DNA of 37,642 nucleotides from JBDSKH01 sp035556655 (GTDB taxonomy: Bacteria; Actinomycetota; Actinomycetes; Actinomycetales; Microbacteriaceae), in assembly GCA_035556655.1 (NCBI GenBank), contig DATMFW010000016.1:1-37642 (forward strand), written 5' to 3'. The notes beneath the pieces were generated by a model. It was not told where the DNA came from. It was given only the letters and a program-made list of their open reading frames with translations, and did not search any database. A program made the position numbers and the translations under genes. The first letter of the stretch is position 1. The number at the start of each line of letters is the position of its first letter. This document shows positions 1 to 7,587 of this stretch, in pieces.

Positions 1-359
1 AGCCAGGGCTGGGCTTCGGCGCGAGCGACGGCGCGGGTGGCTCCGCGCATGCGCACCGGGAAGGCGATGTTGTCGCGCACGTCGAGGTGCTCGAACAGCA
101 GGAAGTCCTGGAACACCACCCCGATGCGCCGCAGTTCGGGCGGGACGACGAGCGGTCCGGCGCTCACTGTGAGCTCGCCGATGCGCACGACACCGGAGGT
201 CAGCGGCAGCAACCCGGCGATCGCCGCGACCAGCGTGGATTTCCCCGCCCCGTTGGGACCGACGAGTGCCAGCGGCCGGCCGGACCTCGCCTCGAAGGCC
301 GCCTCCACCGAGAACCCGTCGCGCTCGACGCGGGCGTCCACGACCAGCGCGTCGGTCAC
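1..359 (-). CDS. modC: Molybdate ABC transporter ATP-binding protein, N-terminal part
   Basis: This is the ATPase that powers molybdate import, and only its first 119 or so residues lie in the window because the gene runs off the left edge. The translation contains a Walker A loop GPNGAGKST at about residues 34-42 and a Q-loop VFQDFLLF near residue 83. The start is a GTG at 359 whose GTGA overlaps the TGA stop of modB, so the two genes are translationally coupled. The LSGGQ and Walker B motifs and the C-terminal molybdate-binding domain would lie outside. Assignment to ModC rather than another importer ATPase rests mainly on the modA and modB neighbours. Confidence 0.88.
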   Translation of the reverse strand, partial: MTDALVVDARVERDGFSVEAAFEARSGRPLALVGPNGAGKSTLVAAIAGLLPLTSGVVRIGELTVSAGPLVVPPELRRIGVVFQDFLLFEHLDVRDNIAFPVRMRGATRAVARAEAQPW

Positions 360-1153
360 GATCGCACCCCCGGCAGCCAGCGGTCGCGCAGGGCGAGCAG
401 GACGCCGACCGACACCACCAGCAGCACCAGGGCCAGGGCGATGGCCTCCTGCGGATCGCTCTGCATCGCCAGGTAGCTCGCGATCGGCAGGGTGCGGGTC
501 ACCCCGGGCAGCGAGCCCGCGAACGTGATCGTGGCCCCGAACTCCCCGAGCGCGCGGGTGAAGCACAGCACGGCTCCCGCGGCGATCCCGGGTGCCACGA
601 TCGGCACGGTCACGTACCGGAACACCTGCCAGCGCGAGGCTCCGAGGGTCGCCGCCGCGCCCTCGACCCGCCGGTCGGCGGCGCCGAGCGCGCCCTCGAC
701 GGCGAACACCAGGAACGGCATCGCCACGAACGTCTGCGCGATGACGACGGCGGCGGGGGTGTACGGGATCCCGAGCCCGGCGTCGGCGAACCACTGCCCG
801 ATGAGCCCGCGCCTGCCGAGCAGCAGCAGCAGCGCGATGCCGCCCACGACGGGCGGCAGCACGAGCGGCACGGTGATCGCCGCCCGCAGCAGGCGGCGCG
901 GCACGGCGTGCCACGCGGCGCTGTGCGCGAGCAGCATCGCCAGCGGGACCCCGAGCACCAGGCAGAGGGCCGTCGAGATCAGCCCGGTGCCGAGCGAGAG
1001 CGCCAGAGCCTCCAGGACCGGCCCGCTGACCAGCAGGCGCGGCAGGTCGGGCCAGGGCGCCCGCACCAGCAGCCCGAGCAGCGGCAGGGCGAGGACGGCG
1101 AGCCCGACGGCGGCGACGAGTGCGACGACGGGGCTCAGCCGGCCTGCTCTCAT
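356..1153 (-). CDS. modB: Molybdate ABC transporter permease
   Basis: The 265-residue product is the membrane channel of the molybdate importer. It is very hydrophobic with five or six membrane segments and carries the ATPase-contacting EAA loop near residues 180-200 (EGAAATLGASRW followed by P-I-V-A-P-G). The stretch R-A-L-G-E-F-G-A after it is characteristic of ModB/CysT-type permeases. The length is normal for the family. It starts 4 bp after the stop of modA and its end overlaps modC, so modA-modB-modC form one leftward operon. A sulfate or tungstate permease would look similar; the surrounding cofactor genes decide for molybdate. Confidence 0.92.
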   Translation of the reverse strand: MRAGRLSPVVALVAAVGLAVLALPLLGLLVRAPWPDLPRLLVSGPVLEALALSLGTGLISTALCLVLGVPLAMLLAHSAAWHAVPRRLLRAAITVPLVLPPVVGGIALLLLLGRRGLIGQWFADAGLGIPYTPAAVVIAQTFVAMPFLVFAVEGALGAADRRVEGAAATLGASRWQVFRYVTVPIVAPGIAAGAVLCFTRALGEFGATITFAGSLPGVTRTLPIASYLAMQSDPQEAIALALVLLVVSVGVLLALRDRWLPGVRS

Positions 1154-1157
1154 GCGA

Positions 1158-1892
1158 TCAAAATGCCACGAATCCGTGGTCGGCGAGAGCCTTCTGCCCC
1201 AAGGGCGACAACACGTAGTCGATCCAGGCCTGCGCCGCGGCGGGGTTCGGGGCGTCCGTGAGCACCCCGATCGGGTAGAGCGTGATGAGGCTCTGCGCCT
1301 CGGGGATGAGGACCCCCTCGACGGCGGGGCCGGCGGCGTGCACGTCGGTGACGTAGACGAGCCCGGCGTCGACCTCGCCGAGCTCGACCTTGGTGAGCAC
1401 CGCCTTCACGTCGGGTTCGAGGGTGTCGGGCGCCGGGGTCAGCTCGAAGGTCTCGAACAGCAGGTGCGCGAGAGCCCCGCACGGCACCTGCGGGTCACAG
1501 AGCGCGACGGCGATTCCGGGGTCGGTGAGGTCGGCCAGTTCGTCGATGCCGGCCGGGTTGCCCGGCGGCACCGCGATCTCGAGCGAGTTGCTGGTGAAGA
1601 TCACCGGGGTGCGCACATCGCCTGCGTCGACGACCTGCTCCATGACCCGCTCGTCGGCGGCGGCGAACACGTCGGCGGGGGCACCCTGCCTGATCTGGGA
1701 GGCGAGCGCGGCGCTGCCGCCGAAGCTCAGCACGATGTCGGTCCCGGGATGGGCTGCCTCGAATCCGGTCTCGAGTTCGGTGAACACGTCGGTGAGCGAC
1801 GCCGCCGCGAACACGGTGACGCTGGGCGTGCCGGCGGGCTGCGCCGCGCATCCCGCCAGCGCGAGCAGCGCGATCAGCGCCAGGGGCCTCAT
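1158..1892 (-). CDS. modA: Molybdate-binding lipoprotein
   Basis: This is the extracytoplasmic receptor that captures molybdate and delivers it to ModBC. The chosen ATG at 1892 gives a short hydrophobic signal peptide ending in the lipobox LALAGC, so the protein is probably anchored by a lipidated Cys. The mature part begins TVFAAASLTDVF, the classic ModA opening in which the Ser after AAA contacts the oxyanion; P-A-D-V-F-A-A-A-D and the C-terminal Y-V-L-S-P-L-G-Q are further family signatures. An ATG 24 bp upstream would overlap the divergent moeB and put residues before the signal peptide, so it was not used. The gene leads the modABC operon, with only 22 bp separating it from moeB. Confidence 0.94.
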   Translation of the reverse strand: MRPLALIALLALAGCAAQPAGTPSVTVFAAASLTDVFTELETGFEAAHPGTDIVLSFGGSAALASQIRQGAPADVFAAADERVMEQVVDAGDVRTPVIFTSNSLEIAVPPGNPAGIDELADLTDPGIAVALCDPQVPCGALAHLLFETFELTPAPDTLEPDVKAVLTKVELGEVDAGLVYVTDVHAAGPAVEGVLIPEAQSLITLYPIGVLTDAPNPAAAQAWIDYVLSPLGQKALADHGFVAF

Positions 1893-1899
1893 GGCTCCG

Positions 1900-1909
1900 A
1901 TCGTAGAAT
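1900..1909. promoter_or_regulatory. Overlapping divergent -10 boxes of modA and moeB
   Basis: The 22-bp gap contains TAGAAT at 1904-1909, 5 nt before the moeB ATG, and on the minus strand TACGAT at 1905-1900, 7 nt before the modA ATG. The hexamers overlap by two bases, so RNA polymerase could occupy only one at a time. moeB would have a leaderless transcript; modA has a possible GGAG just before its start. No clear -35 is visible. The call rests on spacing and matches to TANNNT only. Confidence 0.55.
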
Positions 1910-1914
1910 CAGGC

Positions 1915-3033
1915 ATGGCGATCGACCCGGATTCCCCGCGTTACCGGCGTCAGCGCATCCTCCCCGGGTTCGGACCCGACGCCCAGCAACGGCTCGCCGA
2001 CGCGCACGTCGTCGTCCTCGGCGCCGGCGGGCTGGGCAGCACCGTGCTGCCGTCGCTCGCGGCCGCGGGGGTCGGCACGATCACCGTCGTCGACGACGAC
2101 ACCGTCGATGACACCAACCTGCACCGGCAGACCCTGTTCTCACCTGCCGATGTCGGCCGGCTCAAAGCGGATGCGGCGGCGGATGCCCTCGCCCGCATCG
2201 CCCCCGAGGTGACCGTCCACCGGCACCCGGAGCGCTTCGTCGCCGGCGCGACGTTCGACCTGCTGCTCGATGCCGACCTGCTGATCGACGGCACCGACAA
2301 CCGGCCCACCCGCTACCTGGCCAACGACGCGGCGGCGATCCGCGCGATCCCGCTGGTCTGGGGCTCTGCCCTGCGCTTCTCGGGCCAGGTGGGGGTCGCC
2401 TGGGACGAGCGCGGCGTCGACTATCGCGACCTGCTGCCCGAGAACCCGGATGCCGGGGAGGACGACACCTGCGAGGTCGCCGGCGTGCTGCCGATGGTGT
2501 GCGCGGTGACGGGGGCGATGATGGCGGCCGAGGCGGTCAAGCTGCTCACCGGGGTCGGCGAACCGCTGCTGGGCAGGGTGGCCGTCTACGACGCCCTCAC
2601 CGGGACCACCCGCGAGATCGCGTACCGCCGCGACCCGCACGCCGTGCGCCCCGGGTCGCTCGAGGACCGCACGGCGATCCGCGAACCCGACCCCGCCCGG
2701 TCGGTGTCGGCCGAGCAACTGGCGAAACTGCTCGCCGGTCCGACGACCGGCGGCGTGCACGAGACGCCCCCGCTGCTGCTGGATGTGCGCGAGGCCCCCG
2801 AGGCGTCGTTCGCCGCCCTGCCCGGTTCGGTGCTGATCCCGCTCGGTGAGTTGCCCGGCCGGCTGGGTGAACTCGATCCCGAGGCGCCGGTGGTGGTGTA
2901 CTGCCATCACGGGGTGCGTTCGGGCCGGGCGCTCGACGTGCTCGAGCAGGCGGGGTTCACCCGCGCCCGGCACCTGACGGGTGGCATCGATGCCTGGTCG
3001 GTGAAGGTCGACGACTCCGTGCCGAGGTACTGA
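1915..3033 (+). CDS. moeB: MoeB/MoeZ-type adenylyltransferase with C-terminal rhodanese domain
   Basis: The 372-residue protein activates the C-terminal Gly-Gly of the MoaD sulfur carrier by adenylylation, and its rhodanese domain can supply the sulfur. The ThiF/E1-like domain (about 1-250) has the nucleotide loop GAGGLGS at 36-42, N-L-H-R-Q at 68-72 and D-G-T-D-N-R at 125-130. The rhodanese domain (about 265-372) has the active-site loop CHHGVRS with Cys330. Both zinc-binding CxxC pairs usual in MoeB are lost: the first reads D-Y-R-D at 169-172, and no Cys occurs where the second pair should be, near 241-248. Its stop overlaps the moeA start as TGATG. It is first gene of the rightward operon and probably leaderless. 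Confidence 0.9.
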   Translation: MAIDPDSPRYRRQRILPGFGPDAQQRLADAHVVVLGAGGLGSTVLPSLAAAGVGTITVVDDDTVDDTNLHRQTLFSPADVGRLKADAAADALARIAPEVTVHRHPERFVAGATFDLLLDADLLIDGTDNRPTRYLANDAAAIRAIPLVWGSALRFSGQVGVAWDERGVDYRDLLPENPDAGEDDTCEVAGVLPMVCAVTGAMMAAEAVKLLTGVGEPLLGRVAVYDALTGTTREIAYRRDPHAVRPGSLEDRTAIREPDPARSVSAEQLAKLLAGPTTGGVHETPPLLLDVREAPEASFAALPGSVLIPLGELPGRLGELDPEAPVVVYCHHGVRSGRALDVLEQAGFTRARHLTGGIDAWSVKVDDSVPRY

Positions 3034-4220
3034 TGCGCACCCCGGTCTCTGCACACCTCGAGCGGGTGGACGGGCTGCTCGCCCCGCTGCGGGCCCGCCC
3101 TGCCGAGGAGGTCGCGCTGCACGACGCCCTCGGCCGGGTCACGGCGGCCGACGTGCTCTCGCCGATCGCGCTGCCGCCGTTCACGAACTCGCAGATGGAC
3201 GGCTTCGCGGTGCGCTCCGCCGACGTCCGTGACGCGCCGGTGACCCTGCCGGTGGTGCGCGAGATCGCGGCCGCACCCGGCGATCCGGGCGCGCTCGAGC
3301 CGGGCACCGCGATCCGGATCATGACGGGTGCGCCGCTGCCGTCGGGCGCGGATGCGGTGGTGCCCGTCGAGGACACCCACGTCGACGGCGCCTCGGTCAC
3401 GATCACCCGCGGACGCACTCCCGGCGAGTACGTCCGGGTGGCCGGCGGCGACCTCCCGGAGGGCGGTACCGTGCTGCCGGAGGGCACGCGGCTGCAGTCC
3501 CGCCACCTCGCCGCCGCCGCGGCGTCGGGGCTCAGCACGCTGAGCGTGCGCTCGCTGGTGCGCGTCGCGGTGATCAGCACCGGCAGCGAACTCGTGGCGC
3601 CGGGCGAGCCCCTCGGGCCGGGGCGGATCCCCGACGCCAACGGGGTGGCGCTGGTCGCCGCGGTGCGGCAGGCCGGCGCCCGGGTGGTTGCCCAGGGCCG
3701 GGTGGCGGATGAGACGGAGCTGCTGGCGGCGGCGTTCGACGAGGCGCTCGACGACGGGGCCGAGCTGCTGCTCACCAGCGGCGGCATCTCGATGGGGGAT
3801 CACGAGGTCGTGCGCGACCTGCTGGAACCCCTCGGGGCCCACGTCGACGTGCTGGCGATGCAACCGGGCGGCCCGCAGGCGACGGCCACCTACCGCGGAA
3901 TCCCGGTGGTCTGCTTCCCCGGCAACCCGGTGTCGAGCCAGCTGAGCTTCGAGCTGTTCGTGGCGCCGGTCCTGCGCGAGCTCGCCGGGCTGCCGCCTCG
4001 GCAGCAGAGCTCGGCCGTGCTGGCGGATGCGGTGCGCTCGATCCCCGGGCGCCGCCAGTTCCTGCGCGGCAGGCTGCTGCCCGGAGGGCGAGTGGCGACC
4101 GTCTCGGGTCCGGGGTCCCATCTGGTGGCGGCGCTGGCCGCATCCGACGTGATCATCGAGCTGGGCGAGGATGTCACCGATCTGGAGGCCGGCGCTACCG
4201 TGGACACGTGGGAGCTGTGA
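3033..4220 (+). CDS. moeA: Molybdopterin molybdotransferase MoeA
   Basis: MoeA inserts molybdate into adenylylated molybdopterin, releasing AMP and giving active Mo cofactor in the cytoplasm. The 395 residues match the usual length. Visible signatures are P-P-F-T-N-S-Q-M-D-G-F-A near residues 49-60, I-R-I-M-T-G-A-P-L-P near 93, the MoCF-like core T-G-S-E-L-V near 187 with T-S-G-G-I-S-M-G-D near 249, and F-P-G-N-P-V-S near 292. It follows moeB with a TGATG overlap and is overlapped by the moaC-mogA start, so the four genes should be translated from one message. The MogA domain that makes its substrate is encoded directly downstream. Confidence 0.95.
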   Translation: MRTPVSAHLERVDGLLAPLRARPAEEVALHDALGRVTAADVLSPIALPPFTNSQMDGFAVRSADVRDAPVTLPVVREIAAAPGDPGALEPGTAIRIMTGAPLPSGADAVVPVEDTHVDGASVTITRGRTPGEYVRVAGGDLPEGGTVLPEGTRLQSRHLAAAAASGLSTLSVRSLVRVAVISTGSELVAPGEPLGPGRIPDANGVALVAAVRQAGARVVAQGRVADETELLAAAFDEALDDGAELLLTSGGISMGDHEVVRDLLEPLGAHVDVLAMQPGGPQATATYRGIPVVCFPGNPVSSQLSFELFVAPVLRELAGLPPRQQSSAVLADAVRSIPGRRQFLRGRLLPGGRVATVSGPGSHLVAALAASDVIIELGEDVTDLEAGATVDTWEL

Positions 4221-5152
4221 GCGGTCTGAGTCACCTCGACGACGAGGGGCGCGCCCGCATGATCGACGTCGGCGCGAAGGCCCTCACCCGCCGGGTCGCC
4301 GTCGCCTCCGGCCGGCTCGACACCACGGCGGAGGTCGTCGCGCTGGTGCTCGCCGACGGGCTGCCGAAGGCCGATGTGCTGGCCACGGCCCGCATCGCCG
4401 GGATCGCCGGAGCCAAGCGCACGAGCGAGCTGATCCCGCTGGCGCATCTGCTGCCGCTGGAGAAGGTGACGATCGAGTTCGAGCCGGCCGAGGCATCCAT
4501 CGGCATCACCGCGACCGTGGCGGTGACGGCGAAGACGGGCGTCGAGATGGAGGCGCTGACCGCGGTCGCGATCGCCGGGCTCACGCTGCACGACATGATC
4601 AAGGCGGTCGACCCCGGCGCCGTGCTGGGTGAGATCCGGCTGATCGACAAGACCGGCGGGAAGTCGCGGCGCTCCTCCTCCCCCGGTGCCGCGGTCGCGA
4701 TCGTCGCCTCGACCCGGGTCGCGGCGGGAGCGGCCGAGGACGCCACCGGCCCGGTGCTGGTCGACTGGCTGCGCGCGCAGGGCTACGCGATCGAGGCGCC
4801 GACGGTGGTCGCCGACGCCGGCATCGCCGAGGCGCTGCGGGATGCGGTGGCCGGCGCCCCCGGCATCATCCTGACCACGGGCGGCACCGGCATCTCGCCG
4901 TCCGACCGGACGCCGGAGGCCACGGCCGGGGTCCTCGAGCGCGAGCTGCCCGGCGTCGCCGAGGCGATCCGGGCGGCGGGGCGCGACAAGGTGCCGACCG
5001 CCGCACTCAGCCGGGCCCGGGCAGGCCTCGCCGGAGACACCATCGTGATCAACCTGCCCGGATCGACCGGCGGGGTGCGGGACGGTCTCGCGGTGCTCGA
5101 TGCGCTGCTGCCGCATCTGCGCGAGCAACTGGCCGGCGGAGACCATGGCTGA
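4208..5152 (+). CDS. Bifunctional MoaC-MogA fusion, molybdenum cofactor biosynthesis
   Basis: One polypeptide of about 311-314 residues joins two cofactor enzymes. Residues 1-160 are MoaC, which forms cyclic pyranopterin monophosphate; equivalents of E. coli Lys51 (L-P-K-A-D-V), His77 (L-A-H-L-L-P-L), Glu112/114 (V-E-M-E-A-L), Asp128 and Lys131 (H-D-M-I-K-A-V) are all present, although the usual C-H-P has become A-H-L. From about residue 163 to the end is a MogA/MoaB domain, which adenylylates molybdopterin, with the loop TTGGTGISPSDRTPEAT and the downstream N-L-P-G-S. The start is either GTG 4208 or GTG 4217; the latter gives a GTGA overlap with moeA but its GGAG is only 2 nt away. Confidence 0.93.
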   Translation: MGAVSGLSHLDDEGRARMIDVGAKALTRRVAVASGRLDTTAEVVALVLADGLPKADVLATARIAGIAGAKRTSELIPLAHLLPLEKVTIEFEPAEASIGITATVAVTAKTGVEMEALTAVAIAGLTLHDMIKAVDPGAVLGEIRLIDKTGGKSRRSSSPGAAVAIVASTRVAAGAAEDATGPVLVDWLRAQGYAIEAPTVVADAGIAEALRDAVAGAPGIILTTGGTGISPSDRTPEATAGVLERELPGVAEAIRAAGRDKVPTAALSRARAGLAGDTIVINLPGSTGGVRDGLAVLDALLPHLREQLAGGDHG

Positions 5153-5561
5153 GGGCTCGTTCGCCCTGATCAGTGAGCAGCCGCTCGACCGCGCTGCGCT
5201 GGAGGGGTTCGTCCGGACTCCGGCGGACGGCGCGGTCGTGGTGTTCGAGGGGGTCATCCGCGATCACGACCACGATGCCGAGGTGACGGCGCTGGATTAC
5301 TCGGCGCACCCGGACGCGCAGGGCTCCCTCGAGCGGGTGTGCGGCGAACTCGCGGCCGAGACGGGGCTGCGCGTCGCGGCGGCCCACCGGATCGGGTCGC
5401 TCGTCGTGGGGGATGTCGCCCTCATCGCGGCCGTGGCGGCGCCTCACCGGGCGGAGGCGTTCGCCGCCTGCGCCGAGCTGGTGAACCGCATCAAGCTCGG
5501 CACCCCGATCTGGAAGCGCCAGCACCTGGCCTCCGGCGCGACGGAGTGGGTGGGTCTGTAG
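5145..5561 (+). CDS. moaE: Molybdopterin synthase catalytic subunit MoaE
   Basis: MoaE transfers two sulfurs from thiocarboxylated MoaD onto cyclic pyranopterin monophosphate to give molybdopterin. The 138-residue product has the family signatures G-A-V-V-V-F-E-G-V-I-R-D-H near residues 25-37, H-R-I-G-S-L near 81, and the catalytic segment R-I-K-L-G-T-P-I-W-K, whose two lysines sit seven residues apart exactly as Lys119 and Lys126 of E. coli MoaE. The ATG at 5145 overlaps the end of the moaC-mogA gene by 8 bp. It is the last gene of the rightward operon; its partner moaD is encoded facing it, across a 113-bp inverted repeat. Confidence 0.95.
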   Translation: MAEGSFALISEQPLDRAALEGFVRTPADGAVVVFEGVIRDHDHDAEVTALDYSAHPDAQGSLERVCGELAAETGLRVAAAHRIGSLVVGDVALIAAVAAPHRAEAFAACAELVNRIKLGTPIWKRQHLASGATEWVGL

Positions 5562-5674
5562 CCCCTCCCCCACTGTTACCAAATCACGGAGTCGCACGTG
5601 CCCCACCCGCGACATCGCACGAACTCTGCGGTGGGGACGCCGCGCGTCCGTGATTTGGACACGGGGGGGAGGGC
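5562..5674. repeat. Long imperfect inverted repeat filling the moaE-moaD gap, probable two-way terminator
   Basis: The whole space between the two convergent stop codons folds on itself. The core arms CCAAATCACGGA (5579-5590) and TCCGTGATTTGG (5647-5658) are perfect 12-bp complements. Pairing continues outward through C-rich 5562-5571 and G-rich 5663-5673, and inward to CCCCACC (5601-5607) against GGTGGGG (5630-5636), leaving a 22-nt loop. The arms are about 45 bp with few mismatches. There is no T-run, so its job as a terminator is inferred from its place between converging operons. It may also be a copy of a dispersed element. Confidence 0.8.
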
Positions 5675-5908
5675 TCAGCCGCCGGCGAACGGCGGCAGCA
5701 CGTCGACCCGCGAACCCACGGGCACGGCGTCGTCGCGGGACACCACGCCGTCGACCAGGAACGCGCCGCTGCGCAGCACGCGGGCCATCGCATCCCCGTA
5801 GGTCTCGACGAGGTGGGCGCGCAGGGCGCCGACGGTCTGCACGTCGAGCTGCTCGGCGTCGCGCCCGGCCGCCTCGGCCGCCGCCGCGAAGTAGCGCACC
5901 TCAGCCAC
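5675..5908 (-). CDS. moaD: Molybdopterin synthase sulfur carrier subunit MoaD
   Basis: MoaD is the small ubiquitin-like protein whose C-terminal glycine carries sulfur as a thiocarboxylate to MoaE. The 77-residue product has the normal size, begins M-A-E-V-R-Y-F-A-A-A-A and ends in the required P-P-F-A-G-G directly before the stop. The start chosen is GTG at 5908, which overlaps the last 8 bases of moaA and follows a G-rich possible ribosome-binding site; longer in-frame starts would add a Pro/Arg/Gly-rich tail translated from within moaA that does not resemble MoaD. moaA and moaD form a two-gene leftward operon. Confidence 0.92.
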   Translation of the reverse strand: MAEVRYFAAAAEAAGRDAEQLDVQTVGALRAHLVETYGDAMARVLRSGAFLVDGVVSRDDAVPVGSRVDVLPPFAGG

Positions 5909-6959
5909 CGATCGCCCCCATCGACCGCACCGGCGGCGCGAACCCGGCCGCGTCGATGCCGTGCCCGGCCTGCTTGTTCCACATCGCGGCACGCCAGCGG
6001 TCGGCGAGTTCGGCATCCGAGGCTCCCCCGCGCAGCAGGGCGCGCAGGTCGGTCTCGTCGTCGCCGAACAGGCACGAGCGCACGGTGCCCTCTGCGGTGA
6101 TCCGGGTCCGGTCGCAGGCGGAGCAGAACGAGCGCGTCACCGACGCGATGATCCCGACGGTGGCGGGGCCGGCATCCACCTGCCATTCCTCGGCCGGCGA
6201 CGACGGGTCGTCGAGCCGTCCGACCGGGGTCAGCGCGTACCGGGTCCGCAGCACGTCGAGCAGTTCGGCCGCCGGCACCATGTGCTCGCGGCGCCAGGTC
6301 GCGTCGGCGCCGAGCGGCATCTGCTCGATGAAACGCAGGTGGATGCCGTGGCCGAGCGCGAAATCGAGCAGCGCGGGTGCGCCGTCCAGGGTCTCGCGCA
6401 TCAGCACGGCGTTGACCTTGATCGGTCCGAGCCCGGCCTGCGCCGCTGCCGCGAGCCCGTCGAGCACGCGGGGCAGCCGGTCGCGCCGGGTCAGCCGGGC
6501 GAAATGCTCGCGGTCGACGGTGTCGAGGCTGACGTTGACCCGGGTGAGGCCGGCATCGCGCAGGGCCCGCGCGCTGCGGTCCAGCCCGATCCCGTTGGTG
6601 GTCATCGCCAGCGGCAGCCCGGGCGCGGCGGCGGCCGACAGCCGCACGATCTCGACGAGGTCGCCGCGGGTGAGCGGCTCCCCGCCGGTGAAGCGCACCT
6701 CGCGGATCCCGAGGTCCCGTGCCCCGATGCCGACCAGGCGGGCGATCTCGGCGGCGGTGAGCAGATCCTCGCGCGGGATGGCCGGCAGCCCGTCCTCGGG
6801 CATGCAATAGGTGCAGCGCAGCGAGCACTTCTCGGTGATCGAGATCCGCAGATCGTGGGCGGTGCGTCCGAAGCGGTCGACGAGGGCGGCGGTGTCGGGG
6901 CGGCCGTCGAGCGGGGGCACCGCGCGGCGCACGGTGGGCATCCCGAGCGCCAGGGTCAT
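5901..6959 (-). CDS. moaA: GTP 3',8-cyclase MoaA (radical SAM)
   Basis: MoaA performs the first step of molybdenum cofactor synthesis, turning GTP into 3',8-cyclo-GTP, which MoaC then rearranges. The 352-residue protein has the radical SAM cluster CSLRCTYC (Cys45, 49, 52), the G-G-E-P motif for SAM binding near residue 92, the second substrate-side cluster F-C-S-A-C-D followed by R-S-C fourteen residues later, and the C-terminal Gly-Gly that MoaA needs for activity. The ATG at 6959 has no Shine-Dalgarno but has TAGTCT 6 nt upstream, suggesting leaderless translation. The gene is divergent from the molybdoenzyme operon. Confidence 0.96.
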   Translation of the reverse strand: MTLALGMPTVRRAVPPLDGRPDTAALVDRFGRTAHDLRISITEKCSLRCTYCMPEDGLPAIPREDLLTAAEIARLVGIGARDLGIREVRFTGGEPLTRGDLVEIVRLSAAAAPGLPLAMTTNGIGLDRSARALRDAGLTRVNVSLDTVDREHFARLTRRDRLPRVLDGLAAAAQAGLGPIKVNAVLMRETLDGAPALLDFALGHGIHLRFIEQMPLGADATWRREHMVPAAELLDVLRTRYALTPVGRLDDPSSPAEEWQVDAGPATVGIIASVTRSFCSACDRTRITAEGTVRSCLFGDDETDLRALLRGGASDAELADRWRAAMWNKQAGHGIDAAGFAPPVRSMGAIGG

Positions 6960-6993
6960 AGCCTCAGACTACGGCCGCGCCCTACAGTGAGGC
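6960..6993. promoter_or_regulatory. Shared 34-bp divergent promoter, moaA and molybdoenzyme operon
   Basis: On the plus strand TACAGT (6983-6988) lies 5 nt before the ATG at 6994. On the minus strand TAGTCT (6971-6966) lies 6 nt before the moaA ATG. The gap is framed by GCCTCA (6961-6966) and TGAGGC (6988-6993), a perfect 6-bp dyad with each half directly beside a start codon. Both transcripts would be leaderless. The dyad could be a regulator site, but no regulator is encoded nearby. Confidence 0.6.
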
Positions 6994-7587
6994 ATGTCGT
7001 TCATCACGCGCGGCTTCTCGGGCCGCAATCGCGAGCGGGACCCGCGCCTGCCTCCGGGGCAGACGCTCGTCGAGGACTGGCCGGTGCTGAGCGCCGGCGT
7101 CACGCCGAAGATCGATCCGGACGAGTGGGAGTTCGTCATCAAGGACGAGACCGGCGCCGATCATCGCTGGGACTGGGACCAGATGCAGGCGCTCGGTCTC
7201 GAGGACATCACCGTCGACATCCACTGCGTGACGCACTGGTCGAAACTCGAGATGCCCTGGCGCGGGGTCAGCGTCGACAAGGTGTTCGAGAACGTGGAGT
7301 CGCAAGACGACTACGTCATGGCCCACAGCTACGGCGGGTACACGACGAACATCCCGCTCGAGGATCTGCTCGACGGCAAGGCCTGGATCGCGTTCGAGGC
7401 CGACGGGGAACCGCTCGACCCCGAGCACGGCGGGCCGGTGCGGCTGCTGGTGCCGCACCTCTACTTCTGGAAGAGCGCCAAGTGGCTGCGCGGCTTCACG
7501 ATGATGCCGAGCGACGACCCCGGTTTCTGGGAGCAGTCCGGCTACCACCTGCACGGCGACCCGTGGCTGGAGGAGCGCTACTGGTGA
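6994..7587 (+). CDS. Sulfite-oxidase-like molybdopterin oxidoreductase, cytoplasmic
   Basis: The 197-residue protein belongs to the sulfite oxidase/MsrP (YedY) molybdopterin fold and is the likely user of the cofactor made by the genes beside it. Cys78 in D-I-H-C-V-T-H-W-S is the expected molybdenum ligand, followed by M-P-W-R-G-V and the heme-free core motif P-H-L-Y-F-W-K-S-A-K-W. No Sec or Tat signal is seen, so unlike MsrP it should act in the cytoplasm, and it has no heme or dimerisation domain. The next gene, a flavin reductase, overlaps its stop as GTGA and is the obvious electron partner. The physiological substrate cannot be read from sequence. Confidence 0.88.
   Translation: MSFITRGFSGRNRERDPRLPPGQTLVEDWPVLSAGVTPKIDPDEWEFVIKDETGADHRWDWDQMQALGLEDITVDIHCVTHWSKLEMPWRGVSVDKVFENVESQDDYVMAHSYGGYTTNIPLEDLLDGKAWIAFEADGEPLDPEHGGPVRLLVPHLYFWKSAKWLRGFTMMPSDDPGFWEQSGYHLHGDPWLEERYW

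Noticed and set aside
1893..1916. Upstream ATG at 1916 as the modA start
   Set aside because: It would put eight residues before the signal peptide and overlap the divergent moeB start.
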